Assembly (NCBI GenBank): GCA_963920765.1
Contig: OY987246.1
Span: forward strand, 5,086,501-5,150,500
DNA length: 64,000 nucleotides
Origin: Ulota crispa
Lineage: Eukaryota > Streptophyta > Bryopsida > Orthotrichales > Orthotrichaceae
Reading direction: 5' to 3'
The notes beneath the pieces are model-generated. The model made no database searches, was not told the origin of the DNA, and saw only the letters and a program-made list of their open reading frames with translations. Position numbers and translations under genes: made by a program. Every line of letters starts with the position of its first letter. Positions within the stretch are counted from its first letter, which is position 1. Below are positions 37,101-49,218 of this stretch, piece after piece.

Positions 37101-37762
37101 GACAAACTTGAGGTGTCACATTAACAATATGAGAATGATGCTATAACAATTCTGTTTTATTTAATAGTTACAATAATTCCGATACAACCATATATAGAGG
37201 GAAAGAGGGAAAAAGATGGTGTCCTAAAAGTTGCAAAGGTTGGTCAAGGGGTTGGGTTTCGAAGTTTATGAAATCAGGAGTACACGGGCAAATGAAAACT
37301 ATGGTGGGTCACTTGACAAGGACCCTTACCTAGTACAACAAAACTCTGAGTACATACTACATACCGTAAGCAAACCCCAAGTTCAGAGTTCAGACATCCC
37401 AAATAATATACATTTACAGTATTGAGTTTGCCGCGTTGTGTTCCTTTAATTCCCTTTGTAAATAACTTCTTTGAAATAATAGCTTAATAATCAAATATTC
37501 TTCACTTTTTTTATACTTTAGGGAGAAGCCTTTTGCTTTCCCTGGTGTACTAGTTTTCCTTATTTGGTGAACTTAGCTAGATCCTTGTGATTAGAAGTGC
37601 AAGTCCACTCCTCCCAGATTTGAGTGTCACATGCTAATCAGAACTGATCTCTGTGACTTCTGTGGTACACTCTCGAAAGCTGTACTAAGCTTAACCCCTT
37701 TGTCCTTTCACGACCCCTTAACCCTCGAGGACCCCTTCACTTTTGAACAAGATTACGACCCC
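34191..37762. other. long AT-rich intergenic stretch without a recognisable gene
   Basis: Short frames only (minus 34947-35195, plus 36530-36712, plus 37231-37425), none with a recognisable domain. CCCCTTAAC/CCCTCGAGGACC text at 37708-37735 resembles decayed TTAA-class termini. No RNA gene is recognised. Confidence 0.45.
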
Positions 37763-38167
37763 TTAAGGTAAGCGCACGCATAAGCGTGGAAATAAGGGTT
37801 TTGGAGTACGTAAAAAAATTGACTAACTTTGAAAAAAATATTGTAAGTTGGGAAGTGGAAACCAAAAATATTGGCATCAATTTTAAGGTTTCAACTGCAA
37901 GCATTTGTTCACAAAGATTTTTCAAAGTGCTAGATCACTGAAATTGTAAGAACCATGTGTAAGAGATGCTAAAAACAAGGCTTGTTGGTTCTTAAATAGT
38001 GAGATGGGTACTCAAAACCTCTTGCTAGTCACCCACAACCACCATTTCATCACCCATAACCATCACTTAGTCACCCACAACCATTTGTTTTTTATTGGTT
38101 AGCCCTTGCCACTGTCAAGTGACGGCCATGGCATGGGGACAGAGCGCTTATGGATGCTGCGACCTTA
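37763..38167. mobile_element. ~405-bp element with AAGGTA... ends, copy 2 (inverted)
   Basis: Inverted homologue of 30930-31334: GGAAATAAGGGTTTTGGAGT, AAACAAGGCTTGTTGGTTC and GTGAGATGGGTACTCAAAA all match its reverse complement. Its right end lies only a few bases from the TTAA of the element at 38176. Confidence 0.6.
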
Positions 38168-38175
38168 CCCTTTAA

Positions 38176-38957
38176 CCCCTAAGCGCCCATGCCAATTCAC
38201 AAAAATTAGGGTTTTTGGAGACCGACAACTTTGATGCATCATATCTCGATCAATTGGATGATCCACAAAAAGTGACCATTGAAAATAGTGGAAAACCTAC
38301 TTAGAAAATGGCTTGCAAATTTTGGGAATAATTCACCGCGGGAGATGGGAGATTATAACATTTGATCAAACAACATGTGATGACAAAATCTCATTTTTGG
38401 GAAGGTAGTTGCTATTTGATGATTTTTACAAAATTCTATAAGTCCCTAATTCATCTCAAATTTTGTGAGCAGCAATATTAGATGTGAACGCACACACTTG
38501 TAAATTATTGAAAATTGCACTTCTTTTTATGTCAAGTTTTAGGGCTTCAAATCGCTATTGCACAAAAAACAATGACCGGCATAGTCGGTGACGGTTGCCA
38601 TAATAAGGGTTTAGAACATGCTTGAACCCTTGCCAACAACTTTTCCGCTACCACAAAGCTTACACAAGGAAGCTTGCAAGGGATCTTGACCGATTGTAGC
38701 ATGTCAAAACGCTGCTAGCCACCATGCCCCATATGGTGCCACCACTCCCCATATGATGTTTTCACCCAATCAAATCTCTTGTAGCACTTGCATTACATTT
38801 GGCTTCTTTGCCATTACTCCATTGGCATGGACAACTTGAATGCCTTCATAATTGTAGTTTATAGTAAGACCAAAAAGTTAGATCTAGTCCCTCAAAATTG
38901 GGCTTGATATCCTAGGAGGTGATATGTGGGGCGCTGGGGCGCTGAGGCGCTCAGGGG
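38176..38957 (+). mobile_element. 782-bp TTAA-class element, family IV
   Basis: Exact TTAA at 38172-38175 and 38958-38961. Left end CCCCTAAGCGCCCATGCC, right end GGCGCTCAGGGG. Homologous over its length to the inverted copy at 42772-43531, and its left ~120 bp to a fragment near 59670-59790. Non-coding. Confidence 0.8.
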
Positions 38958-39236
38958 TTAAACAACATTTTAGGTATAGTAAGGCACCCTCAAGAATCAC
39001 AAAAAGAAAAGAAGCAATCACAAAAGTTAGATATTCATGCACAACCAATCACAATATAAAAAAATAAGTGCACAAGGAATCAATTGGAGACTTGGCCAAG
39101 AATTGAAGGATCCTTCAAACCTCTTGCCTGTAGTAAGTGGAGGGATTTGAAAAACAACAAAAAATCAACCAAATGAAATGTCAATAAAATTAGTTGAAAC
39201 CTAAGTCAACTGAATAAAAATTGACTATGTTTTTAA

Positions 39237-39773
39237 GGCAGAATATCAAAAATGCCCCTCGATTCTTTCAAAATATCCAATATACCCTTGTATTATTTGA
39301 AATATAAAAATTACCCTTGGTTTTGCATAAGAATATCAATTATATCCCTAGTTATCTTTGAAAACATATAATATCCTTAGTTTTATTGTGCCTCTTTACT
39401 GAAAAAATTGTAAGTCACATTTGCACCAAAGACATTGGCAAAGAAAAGCGTGTTGTTCAATCAATGCAATGGCTTTGGCCACAATAAACTTAAATGAAAA
39501 AACCGTATATATAACTTGAAGAGCTTGCCTCCAAGATTTGACTTACATTGAACTTGCATCTAATTTTTGCAATTTCCATTGAGAGTCATCCCCATATTTA
39601 TAAAAATTTGCACTAAAAAGGTACAAGAAAGCTAAGGGTATTAGATATTTTCAAAGATAACTAGGGTATAATTGATATACTTACACAAAACCAAGACTAT
39701 TTTTTGTATTTCAAATAATATAGGGGTATCTTTGATATTTTGAAAGAATTGAGGGGCATTTTTTAATTTTCCC
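39237..39773. mobile_element. Mutator-like element with ~170-bp terminal inverted repeats
   Basis: The left (39237-~39405) and right (~39610-39773) segments are imperfect inverted complements built from words such as AAAATGCCCCTCRATTCTTT. The flanks TGTTTTTAA (39228-39236) and TATTTTTAA (39774-39782) differ at one base: a 9-bp target duplication. The end GGGAAAATT is shared with the MITEs at 10338 and 57360. Non-coding interior. Confidence 0.75.
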
Positions 39774-39782
39774 TATTTTTAA

Positions 39783-40614
39783 ATAACACCTAATTATAGT
39801 TTAAACATATAAGCAATATCCAATGCATACACTAAAAAAATTAGTTGAAAATGAGAAATATAGGACTCTTATTGAGAGAACTCAAAATCTCTTTAGATGC
39901 TAGTTGTGTGCACATTGTAGGCAATCATAAAAGAATTTCATGTTGCAAATAAGTACAATGAATGACCAACATTGAATTAAATTGATGAACCCCTGCCTAA
40001 GTCACCACAACTAAATGATGCTTTTGCACAAAGAAAGATTATGTGAACACTAGGACCTCAGGGCTGGGTATGTCAAGAAGTAGATGTGAATTGGACGTTC
40101 AGCCATGAATGAATACAAATAAATTTTGAACATTCAAAAATTCAAAAAAAATCTACAAATTAATATTTTATTGTATTCTTGTGTTGACTTTCTAATGTTT
40201 GCACGATATGGATCTTCCGAGTTATTCCTTTCAATAGTTTTCCAGCTCAAAAGAGACAAGAAAATGTTTACTTTAAAAATCGACTTACCTAGTTCAAAAA
40301 ACACCTCTTTCAAAACTACTTCTAACAGTATGTGTGGTAATTTATACTTTTTGAAAATATACAACCCTGACACTATAAACTGATTTCAAAAAGTCTTGGG
40401 AGAATCATTTATTTTTGAAACACGAATGAAAGGATTCCTTGACTGTTCATTTCAAATTCTATCAATCATTCTTGATGAATGCAATGGACCGTTCAATCAT
40501 AAGTTACACATATGATGATATGAAGCCTACAAAGCCTATGTAGAGAAGCGTCATTTAACAATTCTTCTAAAATACATCACGTAACATACCTTCAAACTTT
40601 TGAAACTCTAGCCC
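39783..40614. other. AT-rich intergenic stretch
   Basis: Frames on both strands at 40126-40383 overlap and show no recognisable protein. Nothing else noted. Confidence 0.4.
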
Positions 40615-40618
40615 TTAA

Positions 40619-41545
40619 CCCCTAAAGGACCACGCCCTTTTTTCTGCCAAAATCGCTAAAAATTGTCACTTTTAGGAAGTTTAGTAAAAAGATTTTATGT
40701 TTTGTTTTTGGGAAATCTAACCGTACGATCTTGCCCCAAATTAGAAGAGGTCCATATAGGAAAAATTTCAGCTCATTCCAGATGGAGAGGAGTGAGATAT
40801 TTACATCTAAAGTGAAAAAAAAAGTTTTTTCCCATGCTGCCCAAAAATTTCAGAAGCCTTTGACCACTCTTATAACAAATAAGTTGCTCTACTCAAAGTT
40901 GCGCTTTTTTTTTCCATGTAGGAGATCAAGTTAGGTATGTGTGGGAGAATTTTCAAATCAATTGGAACTATACAACACATGGGAAAAATCAGTAAGTAGA
41001 AAGAAGTAGAGAATGATTCAAATCACTAAATTGTTAAAAATTTAATTATCGAAATGAAAAAATGCAAATCCCAATGGCTATAATGTTGTGATAAACAATC
41101 TTCTTCCTTTGGTTTAATTATTTTTCCAAAATATTGAAAATTGAGTGAAATAAAGGATTTCAAAGTTTATGTTAGAGTAGAGATACCATAACTGCCCGCA
41201 AACAAAAACTCCTCATAACTTTGATGTCATTGATTGAAATTGAATGATTCAAAGCTTCTCACCTATAAAAAAATCTAAAGAACCAATTTCAATTTAATTT
41301 TTTTTTAAATGTAATTTTTAAAGAATTTTTTGGGCTGCCCGGGCGGGCAGTCTTCCCCAAATTTTCATAAATTCATGCATAACTTCTTCAATAAATGTTG
41401 GATTGAAGAAAAAATTAGATACCCACGTAGATCTTTGAATTCCCCACCTTCAATAAAAGTTTCAAAAAATCACACAAAGAGGTTAGTCATAGGTACATGC
41501 CCAAAGTCTAGCTTGTCCCTTGAAGGGACAACGGTCCTTTAGGGG
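40619..41545 (+). mobile_element. ~927-bp TTAA-class element, family II
   Basis: TTAA at 40615-40618. Left end CCCCTAAAGGACCACGCCC, right end GGTCCTTTAGGGG followed by CTGAA (a decayed TTAA). Colinear with 62675-63620: TTTTTTCTG.CAAAAT, GATCTTGCCCYAAA, GGAGTGAGATATT.ACAT, GCTGCCCAAAAATTT. Its right half is the sequence folded into the hairpin at 6738-7471. Frames at 40731-40934 and 41330-41542 are not conserved between copies. Confidence 0.8.
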
Positions 41546-41916
41546 CTGAACATTTGCTGGGTGGCCGTGGCCTGCCCATATTGTAGCTTCAACAGTGTTT
41601 TGATTGATGGGCACCAATAGTATTGCTTTTAAAAGTTTCAAAAGTCAAGAGTGCATGCCGACCTCATGAAAATTGCAATAAGGGCAACTTGGGACCTAAC
41701 ACCGTGATTTTGAATTTTCTCACAATTTGGGTTTTTATAAAAATATGAGCATATTTGATAAGATTGTTATTTGCCTTCAATGATGGATCATGTGTGTTTA
41801 TGGTCACTTTAGAAAAAAAACAGATGAATTTTTTGTTTGTTTTGTTGTACTTAATGTTTTTTCAGGGTCATTGGACAATAATCGCCCTCATGGGCGTTTA
41901 GGGGCTAGAGGAATCG

Positions 41917-42139
41917 TAAGGTAGGTACACCCAATGGCATGGGTGTACCCAATGCCACTAACATGTCTGTTGGCATTTCATTTCAAACTTCAGATGTAAG
42001 CCATCCGTAGTTGATTTACCTTCTAAAACTCAGAAGGTAAGCCATTTACGGATGGCCTACATTTGAAGTCTGAAATGAAATGCTAACAGACATGTCACTG
42101 GCATTGGGTACACTCACGCCTTTGGGTGTACCTACCTTA
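41917..42139. mobile_element. 223-bp foldback element with TAAGGTAGGTACACCC ends
   Basis: Ends TAAGGTAGGTACACCC and GGGTGTACCTACCTTA are exact complements. The arms (~95 bp each: GACATGTCTGTTAG.ATTTCA type, ACTTCAAATGTAGGCCATCC type) pair almost fully around a short centre. The end motif is related to the elements at 30930 and 37763. Non-coding. Confidence 0.75.
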
Positions 42140-42264
42140 GTTGTCAAGGTGTTAAGCTCAACAAGAGATGCTTTAGTATTTCAAAACAGAAAAGATGTGT
42201 TATTAACAAAATTAAAAAGAACAATCAAATGACTACTTTTGAACAAAAGTTTTAGAATATGTCT

Positions 42265-42375
42265 CATACCTCATATTTATTCAATTCAATCAACCTCATA
42301 TTTGTTCAATTCAATCAACCTCATATTTGTTCAATTCAATAAACCTCATATTTGATCAATTCAATCAACCATTGT
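42265..42375 (+). repeat. 25-bp tandem repeat, about four copies
   Basis: CAACCTCATATTTGTTCAAT followed by TCAAT recurs head-to-tail with one or two changes per copy. Non-coding minisatellite. Confidence 0.85.
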
Positions 42376-42767
42376 ACTCATCTCAATCATCAATCAATTT
42401 TGAAATAGAAAAGTAAAAAACCTTCTTTAATAAAAAAAATAGTGATTTTCACTAGATTCATCTTCTTTTATGCTTAAAGTGTTAAAATTCTATTCTTATG
42501 GTTTGCTTTATTGTGTACTACTTTTGAAATTGTTTGAAATATGTAGGTTGGTTTTAGAGGTGAAAGCTAATGTAAATTTCTAAGCACATACCAATTTTGG
42601 AGACGTTTATTTTGGAGATCTTTACTTTAATGATGTTTGAAATTTTGAATATTACTACAACAATCTACTAACATAAATATGGAGAAAAAAGATATCAAGT
42701 TTTTATATGCAAGGAAACTTATTAACATCTGTTGTTCCATTTTCTAAACATATGGTGTTTTAAGGGG
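42376..42767. other. AT-rich spacer ending in a TAAGGGG|TTAA terminus
   Basis: No gene. The last bases, TTTTAAGGGG before the TTAA at 42768, look like the right end of another, otherwise decayed, TTAA-class element that would share this TTAA with the element at 42772. Confidence 0.35.
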
Positions 42768-42771
42768 TTAA

Positions 42772-43531
42772 CCCATGAGCTCCCTAGTGACGGGATCATG
42801 TTGCACAGGATTTCACAAGGTGCCTTGGGGGGCTGGATCTAATTTTTTGACTTTCCAATTAACTGCAAGTATCGAGGTATTCAAGTGGTTCATGCAAGTG
42901 GAGTAATGGCAAGTTAAGCCAAATGTTGTACAAGTACCTAGTGAGTCCTAATTGCATGGAACACCTTTACACGGCAAGATGGCAAGAAGCATCTTACAGG
43001 TTGCAACCGGTCAATATCCCTTGCAAGCTTCCTTGCATTGTGTTTTATGGTAGCAAGGAATTCATTGGCAAGGGTGCAAACATGTTCTAGACCCTTGTCA
43101 AGGTAAAATCCTCACCAACTTTGCCAGTCATTATTTTCCGTGTCATTGCAATTTGAAGCCCTTGAACTTAGCATTCAAAGAAGCACAATCTTTAGTATTT
43201 GCATATGTGTGCATTCACATCTAATCTTGCTACCCACAAATTTTGAGGTGAATCAAGGGCTTACAAAATTTTATAAAAATCAATAAATAATTAGCAATTG
43301 CTTGCCAAAAATTGAGATTTTGCCATCACTTATTGTTTGATCAAATGTTATAATCTCCCACTTCCCACGATCAGTTGTTCACAAAATTTGCAAGCCATTT
43401 TCCAAGTAGGTGTTCCACTATTTGCAATGGTCGCTCTTTGTGGATCATCCAATTGATTGAGATATGATGCATCAAAGTTGTCCGTCTCCAAAAACCCTCA
43501 TTTTGGTGAGAATGGCTTGGGTGCTCAAGGG
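42772..43531 (-). mobile_element. 760-bp TTAA-class element, family IV (inverted copy)
   Basis: Exact TTAA at 42768-42771 and 43532-43535. Its reverse complement begins CCCTTGAGCACCCAAGCC and is colinear with 38176-38957 (CAACTTTGATGCATCATATC, AATTGGATGATCCACAAA). Non-coding. Confidence 0.8.
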
Positions 43532-43535
43532 TTAA

Positions 43536-45183
43536 GGTCAAACTCACTTTTGACCTCATGTATAGTGGCATATATTCTAAATTCTAGAACACAAATGTAT
43601 ATTACTAGTACGTGAGGACAACATTGTTAAGTGGGTGTTAATGGATATATGAACTCTAATATAACCTTGATGTATTTGTGTCTCCCACTATTCAAAATTA
43701 TGCACTATTTGAAACAATTTGTGTACTAAATTCTATATAAATATTGATAATCCTTACGTTTTTGTTGAAAGGATTTGGTGAATTCATCGATATTTTTACC
43801 CAATTTTTGTTAGTGGTAAATGTAGCCAATGTCAAAGTGAGGTATAATTTGGTCAAAAACCGCACTCCAAATTTGAGTTTCACTTTTCTCTAAATCATAT
43901 ACATTTGACTCCGTTCTTCATGAAACAATCCATGTTTTGTGAATTTGCCCTTATTTGCATTGAGTGGAAGAGGCATCATCCTTGCAATTTCTCATACCAA
44001 TATATTTCAAACGTAATTTTTATAAATATCTCAAGTGGCCCAATAAGGAAAGAAAAGTGTACTAAGCTTTCAAGTTTAACGTTGTGATATTCATTTTTGG
44101 TAGCAATAAATGAAAATTGGGTGGAAGCCATGCTAAATTTATCCATATTGGTGAAATCATGCTCAAATTCAAGGATTTTATTTGTTAATTGTTTTTCTAT
44201 TGGTCAAGCAATACACAGTTTAGAATGCAGACAAGAAAAGATAAAAATAGACTAAATCATCCACATGTACATGTCCATTCATTAGATCACCTAGATTCAT
44301 CCAAAATTTAAATTTTTTGAATGTTTGACAATCCCATCCATTATGTAGTTCAATTTTTTGTTTTTTTTACCTTTAACACTTAGTAGAAATAGTAGAAACA
44401 AGGACCTAGGGCACCAAGTTAAAGATTAGAACTTGGTGCTTGAGGTCCTTATAACTATTAGTGTAAAATGCACAAGAAGCCACAAAGTGGCACTTGAATG
44501 ATTTTAGATGTAAACATTTAAATGAAGAATTGCAACTTCTCATTCAGATATTTTCTAGATTCTAGAGAGTTTTTTGAATGTGTTTGTAATGATGTAGGTA
44601 GCAATCACCCAATTAACGTTTTATTGGCTTTTCTACAGCAAAAGATGTTAAATAAACAAATCCTAAAAGGTAATTTTTGTAGTGTAATTTGATACCGTGT
44701 ACGTCTTTGCTCTAAATTTGCTTTCAAGCCATGAAAGTGATGTTTTTTTTAAATTTGAGGTAAATCTAGGGAATAAAGCTAACCAAGTCCAATTTGAAAA
44801 TTGTAAGATTTTCAAATTTTGAATATTATATTGCAATCTGAAGTTTGGGCCTATAACCAAGGATTGCTAATTTCCAAATAACATCAGTACACACAATTTT
44901 GATTATAATATTCTACACTCTATCTTGCACATATTTTCAAATTTTCAAATTACTTTAACGTACTTTGTGTTTGATAAGAGTTTTTTTCACTTGTTTGTAA
45001 GATGCTTATAGTAATTTCAGATTTTTACAATTTTTTTTGAAAACTTATGGGCATGTATCATCTCTAAAAAATCAAACCCCATCAGCATGTAGAGGAAAGT
45101 CTGAGGTACAATTTTTTTTTTGTTGAAATTGATTACCTGGTTTTAGGGTGAATCTTTCAAGCATTAAAGTAGCTATGAAGGTT
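43536..45183. other. AT-rich intergenic stretch
   Basis: Short frames only (minus 43698-43883, plus 43905-44087, minus 44663-44860). No motif, RNA gene or clear element boundary. Confidence 0.45.
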
Positions 45184-45492
45184 TAGGGAGAACCGGCATT
45201 TAGAGTAGATAGCAAAAATGCTGGTTGAAAATTGAAACTACCAAATCAAAAATTGGCCAAATTTTTTAAAGAAAAAGAAAAAGGAAATAATGCATCATAC
45301 TACTAAAATCACAAAAATCAAGGGCCTTTGTAAAATTACATCCCAACTTTGTAATATCATATATCCAAATTTTGTGTTATTATCACATATACAATTTGAA
45401 GGCTTACTCACATTTTTACTTTACATTCCATAAAATATAGGAAAATCTTAATTAAATTCTAATGATGAATACAAAGCGTAGCAAGCACTAAC

Positions 45493-46022
45493 CACTACAC
45501 CAAATAGTGTTTTTAGGTTGCTCCATACTAATTTCTTAACATTTCACACTATTTAAATACTTATTGCTGCTATAGTAATTTTCAGCAATAATTACTGCTA
45601 TAAGCAACTTTTCTAGGCCTTGGCAACAACAACATAGTTGCATGATGACAAATTAGCTAAGTCCACAAAGTAAACCATGTGAAATCTTAGTATTTAAACT
45701 ATTTCATGCACCTCCAAGGGGCCAAGCCATGAGTCATGAGGTAACTTTCCATGGTGAGGCAACCTAATTGTTAACCCTTAAACATCCCAAGGGCATAGTA
45801 GATACGTTGCTATATATTTGGCATTTGCTACCGACAAGAAATTTTACTTGGGATCTCAAATAGCTCACTAGAAATGCGTTTATCAATATTCCGACTTCTT
45901 TGTTGATCTAAAACATTGTGGAGGTGTGGATCCATTCCAAATACAAGAAAGATACCTTTCTTGTATTGGTCGCAAAGGGCCTTTTTGACGTAAGGCAACC
46001 TAAATGCACTATTTGGTGTAGT
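45493..46022. mobile_element. CACTACACC-family element interrupted by a TTAA-class MITE
   Basis: The left end CACTACACCAAATAGTG and right end CACTATTTGGTGTAGTT are inverted, resembling CACTA-superfamily termini. Without the internal insertion its length is about 310 bp. Homologous to 29880-30165; an isolated right terminus also occurs at ~18621-18650. Confidence 0.6.
45775..45990. mobile_element. TTAA-class MITE, family I (reverse), nested insertion
   Basis: TTAA at 45771-45774, then CCCTTAAACATCCCAAGG and the family I interior (TTGGCATTTGCTACCGACAA, CTTTGTTGATCT, TGGATCCATTCCAAATAC). The last ~10 bases of the right end are lost: GACG runs straight into TAAGGCAACC of the host element. Confidence 0.7.
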
Positions 46023-46261
46023 TCATATAGAAAAATCACAAAAAATAATCATTGCATGCAAAACCGGTTGATAATGAAAAATGCCAGACATTAGCTGGTG
46101 AACCTCAAAATTCTCCCCCAAAGGCTGGTAGCCATAGTCAAATGAGTTAAGATTCTACAAATAATTTTGCCCACACTATTTTGTGAACCACTCTAAAACC
46201 CCTACAATAGAGGGGTTTTGAATGATCTTAGGTAAATGGAGCTTTTACCAAAAACAATTAA

Positions 46262-46493
46262 CCCTTAAACGACCGAGGAGCCCTTTGCGGCTAATATAGT
46301 ATTTCATATTTTCTTATATTTGGAATGCATCCACACCTTTACTACATTTGAGATCAACAAAGAAGTTAGAATATAGATCAATATGGTTCTAGTGAGCTAG
46401 TCAAGATCTCAAATCAAAACATTTTATTGGTAACAAATGCCAGTTATATGACAACATATTTACTATGCAATACGTAGAGCGGTCCTTTAAGGG
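46262..46493. mobile_element. 232-bp TTAA-class MITE, family I (forward)
   Basis: Exact TTAA at 46258-46261 and 46494-46497. Ends CCCTTAAACGACC and GGTCCTTTAAGGG. Interior colinear with 47571-47796. Non-coding. Confidence 0.85.
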
Positions 46494-46497
46494 TTAA

Positions 46498-47566
46498 AGG
46501 AGCCTCACGTCAACCGAATGCTGTAGGAAGGGCACCCTTCACATGAGCCTTGTCAGGATTAATTGCCCATGTACATACGTAGTACATTTCTTGCTTGCCC
46601 TACACAAAGCTTGTTTCATGCTGTCTATTTCCAAAGCCACGTAAGGAAGTACCTCCCATGTCCCTTTAATTTCTTGCTGTCTGACAGGCATGGGTGCACT
46701 GCTCGAGTAGGTTTCTTTTCCATTCCCCCTGACATTCACTTTGTTTCACACTGTGACCCACTTTCCAACTCTCCAAGGTTTAGTTCAACTCTTTATATCT
46801 CAATGTTGATTGGATTGCAATAAGAAAAGGAAACAAGGAAGAGAAAATAATAATAAAAGATGTAGGAAATATGAATTCTTGAAAGTGCGCGTAAAAAATA
46901 CTAATTAAAAGCGCAAGGTAGGAGACAAGATGTAGATTTGGAACTTTTGAGAGAGTGCAAAAGAAAGTTTGGCTTGTAAAATACAAAGTACCATGTCATG
47001 ATCAAATAGTTACACCCAGTTTTTTTGGTTACCTAAAAAATATAATGGCATGGTAGAGCAGAGACACTCAAAATGATTTTAAAAATTGTCAAATAATTTG
47101 AGACATGCTATTCAATAAAAGTTGCTCCACATAAATAGGATTTTTTTTTGAATGATTAAATACAAAGAAGTGCACAAAATAAATAAATTTGAGGACAAGA
47201 AAAAATGCTAAATTAGATGTGTCAATAATTGATGTTCCTCCTATAGCAAGGCCATTTTATAATAGACATATTCATTACCATCCTTTCAACAAGTTCAACC
47301 TTATGTGCTAACAAAAGACATAGATATTTCAAAATAAGAGACACCTATAGACAATGACCAAATTGAGTGTATGGTGGTGATTAAATATTTGTCTACCTTA
47401 TGGCTATTGATTTCTAATACAAAATTCCATAATAATCTCAAGTTGCTAATAACAAGATTAACTATAATGCCTAATCAAGTTTACACAAGGGTGTTTGTAT
47501 GATTTGAATGATTTGTAGGTACCAAACCCTTAAGGCAAAGTCAATACATCTTTCTTAACATTTCAT
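46498..47566. other. intergenic stretch with a moderate-GC block
   Basis: The block at ~46500-46800 has a minus-strand frame (46539-46739) containing VRQQEIKGTW; a related VRQQAIKATC string occurs on the same strand at ~50230-50255. The product is unknown; it may be a shared gene or element fragment. The rest is AT-rich with no gene seen. Confidence 0.35.
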
Positions 47567-47570
47567 TTAA

Positions 47571-47796
47571 CCCCTAAATGTCCTAGCCTGCAGCTGCAAC
47601 CAGTACAATGCAAGGTATTTTTCTTGTATTTGGAATGGATCCACACCTTTATTAAATTTGAGATCAACAAAGAAGTTGGAGAATAGATCAATATGGTTCT
47701 AGTGAGCTACTTGAGATCTCAAATTAATATTTCTTATTGGTAGCAAATGACAATTATATGTTAGCGTATATACTATGCCCTATGGACGTTTAAGGG
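47571..47796. mobile_element. 226-bp TTAA-class MITE, family I (forward)
   Basis: Exact TTAA at 47567-47570 and 47797-47800. Ends CCCCTAAATGTCC and GGACGTTTAAGGG are near-perfect complements. The cleanest copy of the family here. Non-coding. Confidence 0.88.
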
Positions 47797-47800
47797 TTAA

Positions 47801-48983
47801 AAAGCATACAACAAATAAAAAATCCTCAAATATTTAAATTTCCTAAGAAGTACCCCTATTGTCACATCTTGTGGTTTGTAGTTTATATTTCACAAATAGA
47901 GGAAATGATAACCCAAAATGTAGAATAGGTAATGATAACCAAAATGTAGAGCATGTAGTCTAGTTCAAATTTTAAAATGGCTCTAGACTTAAACTACCAT
48001 TAATCAAGGCGATAAAATCAATTTGGAACAAAACATGCTAGAGTTGTCACAAATTGGCACCTAGCTACAATGTTTAGCATCAAGCTATGGTGGCCAAAGC
48101 AAATCACACTACAAGAAAAACAATGTTCAAACTGATAAAATGGTAATCATACAACAAATAAAATGAGTCATTTTAGTTACCATATGGTCATTGTAAATAG
48201 AAGTTTTGTACAAGTGGATAACCATATATTTGAACTTATTGCAAGGCACAAGAAGGTAATAAATGGTTCTTCATATTACAAATTGCATTTGAACCTAGCC
48301 ACATATGGTTTTCACAGTTAAAAACCATAATTATGTGGTAATTTGAGGCTCATTTTTTGTAAGAATAGGAGTAGAGCTAAACATTGTAATTAGTGCAATA
48401 GTTTGGAAAGACAATCCCCTCCTTCAACATGATGACTTGACTAAACACTTCAAGTTGATGTAGACTAGGCATATAGTACAAACTCATATTTATCCTTTCA
48501 CGTGTAATTAATTTGGGAACATAATTGTCATATTTTTTTAAGAACTATTCGACCATTGGGTTAGGGAGCTTTTGCACTAAAAACTACTAACAAGCCTTCC
48601 AATAGCTGAAGGGGACTTATTGAAGTCTAAAACTTAAAATGAAATGTCCCAATTTTTATTATATAAACACGGATGTTTGTACGATAAAACAAATAAAGTG
48701 ATACCATATCCATTCTTCTTGTACAAAACATCACATTTTTAAATATGGTAAACGTTACTTGAACATAATTATTTGCATTTTGGTTACTCTTGTACTTGCA
48801 AACATAATGATGGAAATGGTTAACTACCGTCATGCTAAGTAACATCTCTCATGTTAGCAAAAAAGACACATGGCAATATTTTGTTCAAGCAATGTTTATG
48901 CAAGGTAAGGGCCTCATGCAAGGGCAATCTCATGTTTGCATCATTGGTTACCTTGCATTGACTCTGCCCTTGTTCCCAATAGC
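47801..48983. other. AT-rich intergenic stretch with a possible CACTA terminus
   Basis: CACTACAAGAAAAACAATG at 48107 is a typical CACTA-superfamily left end. A convincing right end is not found, though the complement-like CATTTTTTGTA lies near 48351-48361. No gene is seen; a minus frame at 48627-48845 has no motif. Confidence 0.4.
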
Positions 48984-48987
48984 TTAA

Positions 48988-49214
48988 CCCTTAAATTACC
49001 ATAGGGCGTAGTATATTTGTTGTTGTATAATTGGCATTTGCTACCAATAAGAAAATTTTAATTTGGGATCTCAAGTGGCTCACTAGAATTGCTTTGATAT
49101 ATTCTCCAATCTCTTTGTTGATCTCAAAAGTGGCAAAGGTGTGAATCTATTCCAAATACAAGAAGAACAGCTCGTATTATAATGGTAGCAGTGGCATGCT
49201 CAGATGTTTAGGGG
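48988..49214. mobile_element. 227-bp TTAA-class MITE, family I (reverse)
   Basis: Exact TTAA at 48984-48987 and 49215-49218. Ends CCCTTAAATTACCATAGGG and ATGTTTAGGGG. Its right TTAA is also the left TTAA of the next element. Non-coding. Confidence 0.85.
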
Positions 49215-49218
49215 TTAA

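Larger units (their letters stand above)
45184..46122. mobile_element. composite unit with GGGAGAACCGGCATTTAG left end
   Basis: Left and right ends match those of 17171-19403. Inside it lies the CACTACACC-family element 45493-46022, itself interrupted by a TTAA-class MITE at 45775. Three levels of nesting are therefore visible. Ends approximate. Confidence 0.45.
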
